NCBI GenBank assembly: GCA_900553675.1
Contig: USEH01000088.1
Coordinates: forward strand, 1 to 8,875
Length of the DNA: 8,875 nt
Source: an uncultured Ruminococcus sp.
GTDB taxonomy: Bacteria; Bacillota; Clostridia; Oscillospirales; Ruminococcaceae
Direction of reading: 5' to 3'
The position numbers and the translations under genes were made by a program. The notes beneath the pieces were generated by a model. It searched no databases. It had not been told where the DNA came from and saw only the letters and a list, made by a program, of their open reading frames with translations. Of the stretch, positions 1 to 5,974 are shown one piece after another (the stretch's first letter is position 1; each line of letters begins with the position of its first letter).

Positions 1-64
1 GAGTGCAGAGGCGGAGGTTTGCAATGACAGAAAGTGTTCTCCCAAAACAGAGCTATGCTCAGCC

Positions 65-2158
65 CTAAATATCTAAAATAGTAGGAATCACCATTGGTCT
101 GCGCTTGGTCTTTGAGAAGAAGAAGTCGCCCAGCTCATCGCGCAGCTTGTTTCTTATGGCGGTGTAGTCGTGCCTTGTCGCAAGCTCGGTCTGCAAAACG
201 CCCTGTGCCAGAGCCTTTGCCTTAACCATCAGCTCCTCGCTTTCCTTTTCGTATACGAACCCGCGTGAGACAAGCTCAGGACCCGAAAGAATCCTGCGGT
301 CTATCTTATCTATCGTCACAGCAACAGTTATAACACCGTCCTGTGCCAAATGCTTTCTGTCTTTGAGGACTACCGCACCGACGTCTCCCACGCCCAAGCC
401 GTCAACCATAACCTTGCCGGATGGAACCGTGCCGTTTATCCTGATTCCGCGGTTGTTGATTTCTACAACGTTTCCGATGTCCGCAATAAGGATGTTCTTG
501 GCAGGAATGCCCAGCTCGCGCGCGGTCTCTGCGTGACGGGTCAGATGCTTGAATTCGCCGTGAACAGGCACGAAATACTGAGGTCTTACAAGGCTTAATA
601 TCAGCTTCTGCTCCTCCTGACAGGCGTGTCCGGAGACGTGAACCTCGTACATCTCTTCGTAGACAACCTCTGCGCCAAGCTTTAAAAGCTCGTTGACTAC
701 CCTGCCCACAAACTTTTCGTTTCCGGGGATTGGACGCGCAGAGATGATTATATAGTCGTTTTCGGTGATGCTGACCTGGCGGTGGTCGTTTAAAGCCATT
801 CTTGTAAGAGCGCTCATCGGCTCTCCCTGGCTTCCGGTTGTTATCAGGACTATCTCACCGTCGGTGTAGCCCTGCATTTTGTCAATATCTATAAGAACGC
901 CCTCCGGCACCTTGAGGTAGCCCAATTCCATTGCCAGACGGATGACGTTTATCATGCTTCTGCCGAATATGGCAACCTTCCGTCCGTGACTGGCAGCACA
1001 GTTTATAACCTGCTGAATGCGGTGGACGTTCGAGGAAAATGTCGCAATAATTATTCTCTTGCCCTCGGCTTTGGCAAACAGCCGCTCAAAGCTTTCGCCG
1101 ACTATCCGCTCGCTCGGGGTAAAGCCTTGGCGTTCAGAGTTGGTGGAGTCGCTCATAAGGGCTAAAACGCCCTCGCTGCCGAGCTGTGCAAGCCTTGGCA
1201 AATCTATAATTCCGCCCTCAATCGGGGTGTAGTCCACCTTGAAATCGCCCATATGGATAAGCGTTCCGGCGGGGGTCTTTATGGCAATCGCTACAGCGTC
1301 GGGAATGGAGTGGTTTACTCTTATGAACTCCGCGCTCATAGAGCCAAGCCGGACAACGTCTCCGGGTCTGACAACGTTCATTTTAACCTTGCCCAGATTA
1401 TGCTCCTTAAGCTTGTTTTCGACAAGCCCAAGGGTCAGGCGGGTGCCGTATATCGGAACGTCCGCTTTTTTCAGAAGGTAGGGTATGCCGCCGATATGGT
1501 CCTCATGACCATGGGTCAGAAGAACTCCCCTCACCTTGTCGGCGTTCTTTTCAACGTAGGTGAAATCGGGGATAACAATGTCCACACCAGGCATCTCGGC
1601 ATCAGGGAAGGTCATTCCGCAGTCGATTATAACTATGTCGTCGCCGTACTCAATCAGCGTCATGTTCTTGCCGATTTCGTTAAGTCCGCCCAAGGGGACT
1701 ATTCTTACAGTAGCGTCTTTCGCCTGATGGGACTGCCTTTTGCTCTGCTTAGGCTCCTGCAATATTTCGGGAGCGTTGACATTAAAGCCAGCGTTAATGC
1801 CGGCATTTGCGTTTTGATTGGCATTGCGCTCCTGCTTTTGCGAGGTCTTCGGCTGCTTTATCTGCTGAGCGATGTCGGAAGCTGCCTCCTGCCTCTCGAT
1901 TTTTTCAAGCTTGGACTGCTTTTTTGAATCCTTTTTGCTCCTCTGCTTCGGCTGGTTCAGCTTGTATTTCTGATACTGCGCCGCTTTTTTAGGCGGCTTT
2001 GGAGCCGATATTGCCGCAGCGATTGCCGCATCCAGTGCACTAACGTTCTTTGGGGCGGGATTCTTTGCGCCGCCTGTCTTTTCCTGTTTCTTCGTGCCCG
2101 AGCCTGCGGGCTGTCTGGTCTTTTTGACCTTTGTATTCTTTTCTTCGTTATTTGCCAT
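65..2158 (-). CDS. rnj: Ribonuclease J (metallo-beta-lactamase/beta-CASP RNase) with long basic N-terminal extension
   Basis: Ribonuclease J degrades and matures RNA in the cytoplasm as a 5'-3' exonuclease and endonuclease, in bacteria that usually lack RNase E. The 697-residue product has a low-complexity Lys/Gln/Ala-rich extension (about 1-148, including an Asn-Ala-rich stretch at 112-129). The metallo-beta-lactamase core follows, with HGHEDH at 216-221, His283 in VNHSIPD and Asp305 in HMGDFK. The beta-CASP part carries ATFSSN (372-377), HVSGHA (507-512) and PVHGE (531-535), before the C-terminal domain. Family cores are about 550 residues, so the extra length is all N-terminal. ATG at 2158 is chosen because AAAGGA lies 6 bases upstream and the protein then begins MANNEEK. 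The frame stays open 61 codons further up to 2341, but those codons encode a Cys/Met-rich stretch with no good ribosome site and lie within the leader. The gene has its own promoter (2490-2518). Identification is very secure; the start is fairly secure. Confidence 0.97.
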   Translation of the reverse strand: MANNEEKNTKVKKTRQPAGSGTKKQEKTGGAKNPAPKNVSALDAAIAAAISAPKPPKKAAQYQKYKLNQPKQRSKKDSKKQSKLEKIERQEAASDIAQQIKQPKTSQKQERNANQNANAGINAGFNVNAPEILQEPKQSKRQSHQAKDATVRIVPLGGLNEIGKNMTLIEYGDDIVIIDCGMTFPDAEMPGVDIVIPDFTYVEKNADKVRGVLLTHGHEDHIGGIPYLLKKADVPIYGTRLTLGLVENKLKEHNLGKVKMNVVRPGDVVRLGSMSAEFIRVNHSIPDAVAIAIKTPAGTLIHMGDFKVDYTPIEGGIIDLPRLAQLGSEGVLALMSDSTNSERQGFTPSERIVGESFERLFAKAEGKRIIIATFSSNVHRIQQVINCAASHGRKVAIFGRSMINVIRLAMELGYLKVPEGVLIDIDKMQGYTDGEIVLITTGSQGEPMSALTRMALNDHRQVSITENDYIIISARPIPGNEKFVGRVVNELLKLGAEVVYEEMYEVHVSGHACQEEQKLILSLVRPQYFVPVHGEFKHLTRHAETARELGIPAKNILIADIGNVVEINNRGIRINGTVPSGKVMVDGLGVGDVGAVVLKDRKHLAQDGVITVAVTIDKIDRRILSGPELVSRGFVYEKESEELMVKAKALAQGVLQTELATRHDYTAIRNKLRDELGDFFFSKTKRRPMVIPTILDI

Positions 2159-2483
2159 GTATTTCCTTTCTTCTTGTTCAAAATCCGGCACGCCGCACAA
2201 AGCCGGTCTCAGCCCAACAGTATGCATATACAATAATATATACTTACGCATACAGTCTGCACCTATGCACATAGTACATCCGCCGTCCTCAGACATCGCA
2301 AGCAACAGCCGGTTGCGAAAGAGTCGGAAGATAATATGCAAAAGCGCCAGCGCAATGAGATTGCTTTGATACCGCGGCTAATAGTGCCGTATTGCCTATG
2401 ATAGATATATGTAGAGAAGCGACCGCCAGACGCTTCTCCGAAAATTCTTGTTGATCGGAGTATACTGCTCCGACTATAAATAT
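2159..2483 (-). promoter_or_regulatory. Long structured 5' leader of rnj with competing hairpins
   Basis: This gene-free stretch lies between the predicted rnj transcription start and the ATG. Near its 5' end three short segments compete: TCGGAG (2473-2468) can pair with CTCCGA (2460-2455), which can instead pair with a second TCGGAG (2441-2436). The second copy overlaps the 5' arm of an 8-bp perfect hairpin, GAGAAGCG (2438-2431) with CGCTTCTC (2421-2414), loop 9. The two folds are mutually exclusive. Further down are a GCAAT/ATTGC hairpin (about 2365-2353), a possible 11-codon leader peptide (2279-2244), and CCGGC/GCCGG (2206-2202/2189-2185) followed by ATTTT just before the ribosome site. 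A regulatory role is inferred, by analogy with leader-mediated autoregulation of other RNases. No known riboswitch class was recognised. Confidence 0.5.
2244..2279 (-). CDS. Possible 11-residue leader peptide upstream of rnj
   Basis: ATG at 2279 opens an 11-codon frame ending TAA at 2246-2244 and encoding MYYVHRCRLYA. A GAGGA ribosome-site match (2290-2286) sits 6 bases upstream, better than expected for a random ATG. The frame differs from that of rnj. Three of 11 codons are Tyr and two are Arg. It ends about 38 bases before the weak CCGGC/GCCGG hairpin with a short T-run. An upstream ORF affecting rnj expression is possible, but so short a frame can occur by chance. Confidence 0.25.
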   Translation of the reverse strand: MYYVHRCRLYA

Positions 2484-2489
2484 GTCTTT

Positions 2490-2518
2490 ATAATACTACA
2501 ATTCGGCGGCAATGTCAA
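2490..2518 (-). promoter_or_regulatory. Sigma-A-type promoter of rnj
   Basis: On the minus strand TTGACA (2518-2513) is followed after exactly 17 bases by TATTAT (2495-2490). This gives a perfect -35 box and a -10 box with one mismatch. It starts 17 bases past the stop codon of the sugar-nucleotide gene, with no terminator between, so rnj may also receive read-through. The predicted start of transcription near 2483 implies a leader of about 325 bases. Confidence 0.8.
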
Positions 2519-2534
2519 GCAGAATGAGCAAATG

Positions 2535-4694
2535 TTATTCGCGCCTTTTGCGCTTTGAGATTCCCAGCCTTTTTATAACATCCTCGCAAACGGCGTCGGC
2601 TGCCTCCTGCGACACCGATTCAACATACATTGCAAGCGACCTGCCGCTCTTTGAGGGTCTTACATAAGCCTTTGCACCATCGGAGTCGAGCACTATGTCC
2701 CTGCCCCTGCGCAAGTCGGCAAAATCCCTGCGCAGAATTTTTGGCAGAGCCTCGCCAACCTCGACGGTGCGGCGGGTGTAGACAATCTCAGGAAGCTCGG
2801 CCGCCGCCGCGTTCAGCGATATGCTTCTGTCGGCAAGATATCCCATAACGTCTGCAATGAGCATAAGCGGGTCGTAGGAAAAGGGAGACAGCTCAAGGTC
2901 GTCGGAGGCTGAAACATGGGTTACGGTCTGACCCTCCATGCGGGCATAATCGTCGCACGAGAGCGGCGCGCGCTGAGGAAGCCTTACATTCATCCGCTTT
3001 GAAAACCAGTGCCGGCAGGCTATCAGAATAAGCTTTTCATAAGGCACGATCCTTCCCTCAGCCGAGCAGAACACGCTCATACGGTCGGAGGCAACTATAA
3101 ATTCAAGGCTTTCGCCCTCGTTTTGCGAGACATCTCCGAACACCTTGGAAAAAGCAGCCGCTTCCGGAAGACTGTCGTTTTTCAGCGTGATTTTCGCACG
3201 GACGGGTGCGCTTATTCTGCTTTTCAGCTCGTTTATATAAAGTGCGGAGGCGGCTTCGGCGTTTATCAGCGGAGCGTTTTTCTCCCCGCCAAGCTCTCCT
3301 CGATTAAACGCCTGCTCTACTTTGCGTTCCTCCGAGCGTGCAAGCTCGATTCTGTCCGAGCGCATCAGGCGGATTTCGTCCGATACGTACACGGCATATT
3401 TGGTGCCGAGCTTTCTGGCGGCGAATACCGTCTCGCCAAAGGCGGAATCACTCAGGCTGTAGACCGCCGTACCCTCGGTGCGAAGCCCCAGCGACACCGC
3501 CTGAGCAATGCTTTCAGAGCTGCCAGAAAAGCCCACCGTTATATCCCTGATACACAGTGCCTTGGAGATTGCCATTCCGAGCCTTACTGCGCTGACCGCA
3601 CTTATGCCTACTCCCTCCGCCTCGCCAAGGTCGCCGAAGCTCAGCGGCTTATATCCCCCTGCCGAAACGTCCGAGCGGATATGCGCGCCCGAGGGTATGC
3701 GCACACCGTTTTCTATCCGCACACCGCTGTCCACCGTGACGGCTGACCCGATTACGCAGCCTGAGCCGACTGCGCTCAGCTCTCCGAAGCGGCAGCCTCT
3801 GCCGGTGGTTACGTTTTCACCGATAACCGCTCTCACCGCCGTGCTTCCCTCGCCCAGCGAAGCTCCCGAAAGTATCAGCGAGCCCTGAACCCTGCATTCC
3901 GCTCCGACTGAGGCTCCGCCCTCAACAACGCTTTCCGCTGCGACAATAGCCGATTCGGCAACAGAAGCACCATCTAAGATGAGCCTGTCCATGCCCTCAA
4001 GCTGCAAAAGCTCGCGCTGGCAGTTCAGAAGTGATGGTATGTCGCCGATGTCGTGCCAGATTTTCGACTCGGTAAAGGCAAAAAGCCGCTTGTCCTCCTT
4101 TAAAAGCTGTGGAAAGACGTCCATGGCAAAGTCGGTCTTTTCGTCCTTGGGAATCCTTGCTATTATGTCCGAGGATATAACATAGGTGCCGGTGTTGGCA
4201 ACGTCGGTAAGGCAGGAATCGTAGCCCGGCTTTTCCAGAAAGCCTATCACCCCGCCCTTTTCGTCGGCAGTGACAAGCCCGTATTCACGCGGGTCGGCGA
4301 CCTTATGGGTGACAATGGTCACGTCGGCGGACATCTTTTTGTGGTATCGGCATATTTTATTAAAATCGAAGCCGCATACGCTGTCTCCGCTGACCACCAG
4401 AACGTCGTCGGTGCCGTTCCACGCCTTTCTGACGCAGCCCGCCGTGCCAAGCGGAGCGTCCTCCCTGACATAGCTCAGCTTGATGCCGTTTGAGAACTCG
4501 CCAAGGCTTTCCTCAAGCTTATCTGCAAGGTAATAGTCCGCGACAGTCGCTTCTCTGAAGCCGCAGGTAAACAAAAGCGAAAGAAGCCTTTTTATAACAG
4601 GCTCGCCGAGCATTCTCACAAGCGGCTTTGGAGTGTCCGAAGTCAGGGGGCGAAGGCGTGAACCCTCCCCTCCGGCTAATATAACAATCTGCAT
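2535..4694 (-). CDS. Sugar-1-phosphate nucleotidyltransferase / hexapeptide repeat / degenerate phosphohexomutase fusion
   Basis: The 719-residue product resembles the fused mannose-1-phosphate guanylyltransferase/phosphomannomutase-type proteins of cyanobacteria, Thermotogae and Clostridia. Residues 1-230 are an NTP-transferase domain that makes NDP-sugars from sugar-1-phosphate and NTP: LAGGEGSRLRPLT at 6-18, PKP at 22-24, GD at 103-104, EKP at 154-156, ANTGTYV at 166-172, MDVFP at 191-195 and WHDIGD at 213-218. Residues about 240-345 are hexapeptide repeats expected to form a left-handed beta-helix. Residues about 350-719 follow a phosphohexomutase layout but lack its signatures: there is no TASHNP serine loop (VYVSDEIRL at 435-443), no DPDGDR metal loop (VASDRM at 534-539), and an altered phosphate loop (RPSKSGRSL at 679-687). 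That half is therefore probably not a working mutase. ATG 4694 is chosen because the family begins with MxxVILAGG; AAGGA lies 11 bases upstream. The sugar substrate cannot be told from sequence. Confidence 0.88.
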   Translation of the reverse strand: MQIVILAGGEGSRLRPLTSDTPKPLVRMLGEPVIKRLLSLLFTCGFREATVADYYLADKLEESLGEFSNGIKLSYVREDAPLGTAGCVRKAWNGTDDVLVVSGDSVCGFDFNKICRYHKKMSADVTIVTHKVADPREYGLVTADEKGGVIGFLEKPGYDSCLTDVANTGTYVISSDIIARIPKDEKTDFAMDVFPQLLKEDKRLFAFTESKIWHDIGDIPSLLNCQRELLQLEGMDRLILDGASVAESAIVAAESVVEGGASVGAECRVQGSLILSGASLGEGSTAVRAVIGENVTTGRGCRFGELSAVGSGCVIGSAVTVDSGVRIENGVRIPSGAHIRSDVSAGGYKPLSFGDLGEAEGVGISAVSAVRLGMAISKALCIRDITVGFSGSSESIAQAVSLGLRTEGTAVYSLSDSAFGETVFAARKLGTKYAVYVSDEIRLMRSDRIELARSEERKVEQAFNRGELGGEKNAPLINAEAASALYINELKSRISAPVRAKITLKNDSLPEAAAFSKVFGDVSQNEGESLEFIVASDRMSVFCSAEGRIVPYEKLILIACRHWFSKRMNVRLPQRAPLSCDDYARMEGQTVTHVSASDDLELSPFSYDPLMLIADVMGYLADRSISLNAAAAELPEIVYTRRTVEVGEALPKILRRDFADLRRGRDIVLDSDGAKAYVRPSKSGRSLAMYVESVSQEAADAVCEDVIKRLGISKRKRRE

Positions 4695-4728
4695 AAACCG
4701 TTTTTTCCTTTCGATTAGTGTACTTTTT

Positions 4729-4758
4729 ATGATATACAATAAACCATGGTTTATGCAA
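4729..4758 (-). promoter_or_regulatory. Candidate promoter with 16-bp perfect palindromic operator
   Basis: A perfect 16-base palindrome, ATAAACCATGGTTTAT, lies at 4739-4754. On the minus strand it nearly fills the spacer between a weak -35-like TTGCAT (4758-4753) and -10-like TATATC (4736-4731, spacing 16) or TATCAT (4734-4729, spacing 18). This is the position expected for a repressor operator controlling the sugar-nucleotide gene, whose ATG is 35 bases beyond the -10. The palindrome is directly visible; the promoter boxes are weak and the regulator is unknown. Confidence 0.45.
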
Positions 4759-4798
4759 AAAAGATAGAATTTAGCGCGCCGGACAATCCATGCAGACT

Positions 4799-4840
4799 AA
4801 AAACCGGCGCAGTGCCCATATTACAGCGCTTGCACCGGTT
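4799..4840 (-). terminator. Intrinsic terminator of the AadE-like gene
   Basis: Starting 22 bases past the stop codon, AACCGGTGCA (4840-4831) pairs with TGCGCCGGTT (4811-4802) over 10 bp with one G-U pair, enclosing a loop of 19. The T-tract runs from the end of the stem through 4799 (five T in a row). The loop is somewhat large. It separates the AadE-like unit from the next gene. Confidence 0.65.
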
Positions 4841-4862
4841 CATCGATATTGTTTTTTAAGAG

Positions 4863-5726
4863 CTACAGCGATCTTGCATACAGTCCGTCCTTAACGTTCA
4901 TCATATAAAGCCTTGAGCCGGACTCCTCCTGCTCGTTGTATTCAAGACACATATCCTGCGCCACTATTCTTGCAAGGTCGGAAAACAGCTTGCAGGTGTC
5001 TATAACAGCCGACCACATTTTGTCCGACTTCGGGGCAGCGTAGGAGCGCAGATACTTATTATAAATGGATTCCGGAAGATACTTTTTGAAATACCTGCCC
5101 ATCTTGCCGGTGGACACCGAAAAATCGGTTATCGTTCCTATGTACCACGAAACCATTCTGTCAAGCTGCTTTCTTACAACCGTGTTGAACATCTGCATGG
5201 CATAAGGAATCTCGTCCCTCGCGATGCCCTTTGCTACGTTGTTAAGGCACCACCAGAACTCGTTGCAGCAGTCGGAAAATTCCTTCTGCTTTGGCGGCTT
5301 GACGTTGTAATAAAACTCATCGGGAGCGATGTCTGTAAGCCTTCTTTGCTTGTCCACAAGGACTATAAACGGCTCTACCCTGTTTTTGTCGAACGGGGCT
5401 GAGGTGATTGTCAGATCAACGCGGTTACCGTCTTCAAAAATGGCGAGATACACAAATTTCTGGCAATTATCTGGGGATGCGTTTTCAAAGTCCATCAGAA
5501 CAGGGGTCTGCAAAAGGAGAATTCTGCCGAAATTATTTTCAAGCCAGGAGACGTTATTCCAGAACGGACGGATGTCGTCTACATAAAATTCTATATCGTA
5601 GTCCTGATAGATGTCCTTTGGAATACTTCTGTCCGCCTTGGAGCCTGTTATAACGGCTTCGTTTATCCTTGTGTCTGCACACGCAAGACCTATTATCATA
5701 TTAAGCATTTGTATCTCAGAACGCAT
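4863..5726 (-). CDS. Aminoglycoside 6-adenylyltransferase family protein (ANT(6)/AadE/AadK-like)
   Basis: The 287-residue protein matches the ANT(6) family, which transfers AMP from ATP to the 6-hydroxyl of streptomycin. The nucleotidyltransferase signature is GS at 28-29 with QDYDI at 41-45 (Asp42, Asp44), and a third acidic residue, Asp104, sits in NRVDLT. The family hallmark DCCNEFWW is at 152-159. It is followed by an alpha-helical C-terminal region with FSVSTGK at 202-208 and KMW at 236-238, as in ANT(6). Length agrees with AadK (about 284) and ANT(6)-Ia (about 302). A GGGG ribosome site (5738-5735) sits 8 bases before the ATG. The gene has its own extended -10 promoter and terminator and lies between pnp and an unrelated gene. 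No transposase or other resistance gene is visible, so it is probably a resident chromosomal homologue. Family is secure; resistance activity and substrate are not. Confidence 0.9.
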   Translation of the reverse strand: MRSEIQMLNMIIGLACADTRINEAVITGSKADRSIPKDIYQDYDIEFYVDDIRPFWNNVSWLENNFGRILLLQTPVLMDFENASPDNCQKFVYLAIFEDGNRVDLTITSAPFDKNRVEPFIVLVDKQRRLTDIAPDEFYYNVKPPKQKEFSDCCNEFWWCLNNVAKGIARDEIPYAMQMFNTVVRKQLDRMVSWYIGTITDFSVSTGKMGRYFKKYLPESIYNKYLRSYAAPKSDKMWSAVIDTCKLFSDLARIVAQDMCLEYNEQEESGSRLYMMNVKDGLYARSL

Positions 5727-5763
5727 TTTTATTTCCCCTATTCATTTAAAAAACTATGATACA

Positions 5764-5772
5764 ATTATAGCA
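5764..5772 (-). promoter_or_regulatory. Extended -10 promoter of the AadE-like gene
   Basis: On the minus strand TGCTATAAT (5772-5764) is a perfect TATAAT preceded by the TGn extension. No good -35 lies 16-18 bases upstream (TAGCTT at 5792-5787), which an extended -10 can tolerate. The predicted transcript starts near 5757, giving a leader of about 30 bases. Confidence 0.6.
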
Positions 5773-5801
5773 CATTAAACGAATAAAAGCTATAGCAAAT
5801 T

Positions 5802-5950
5802 AAAAAACTGTCAGACTGCACAAAAGTTATCATACTTTTTACCGTTTTTTAACTGTACTAAAGGCGGCATAAAATCCATGATATGACGGTTTTATGCGGC
5901 TTTTGCAGCTTTTCAGCGGTAAACAGCATTGCGTTTTGCAGTCTGACAGT
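5802..5950 (-). terminator. Possible 3'-end structure/terminator of pnp
   Basis: Read from the minus strand, the distal arm of the inverted repeat (TGCAGTCTGACAGT) is followed at once by five more T residues (5806-5802), as in an intrinsic terminator, and it lies 25 bases past the pnp stop. No T-tract follows the element on the plus strand. The pairing arm is over 100 bases away, so it would work only if the inner hairpins fold first. The structure could also shield the pnp mRNA end from 3'-5' exonucleases. Confidence 0.4.
5807..5950. repeat. 144-bp palindromic element with perfect 14-bp inverted ends, downstream of pnp
   Basis: The + strand ends are ACTGTCAGACTGCA (5807-5820) and TGCAGTCTGACAGT (5937-5950), an exact inverted repeat. 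Nested inside are TTTACCG/CGGTAAA (minus 5923-5917/5844-5838) and a central GCATAAAA/TTTTATGC hairpin around 5865-5897, so the whole element can fold as one compound hairpin. Short AATTA words lie near both outer edges (5798-5802 and 5952-5956) but not directly adjacent to both. It fills most of the 248-base gap after pnp and contains no gene. It is either a MITE-like insertion or a pnp 3'-end structure. Confidence 0.6.
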
Positions 5951-5974
5951 GAATTAGTTTAATATGCTTATAGA

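Noticed and set aside
49..64. GAGC/GCTC mini-hairpin followed by TGTTTT just past the rnj stop
   Set aside because: Only 4 bp and a broken T-tract; not enough for a terminator call.
24..68. Plus-strand ATG with GGAGG upstream (13-17) opening a 14-codon frame that ends TAA at 66-68, overlapping the rnj stop
   Set aside because: Too short and at the window edge; the frame is also open leftward, so it could be the tail of a converging gene, but nothing distinguishes it from chance.
1253..1927. 224-codon plus-strand open frame opposite rnj
   Set aside because: It is the antisense shadow of the strongly conserved RNase J reading frame, with no ribosome site or recognisable protein features.
2342..2370. 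GCTTT-containing hairpin and TTTT in the rnj leader as an attenuator
   Set aside because: Stem is short and interrupted and the T-tract has only four residues; kept only as part of the leader description.
3009..3746. 245-codon plus-strand open frame opposite the mutase-like domain
   Set aside because: Antisense shadow; the minus-strand frame has clear domain homology and this one has none.
5935..5962. Plus-strand TTGCAG - 18 - TAATAT that could drive antisense RNA into pnp
   Set aside because: Weak -35 match, and most of it lies in the inverted-repeat end; no independent support.
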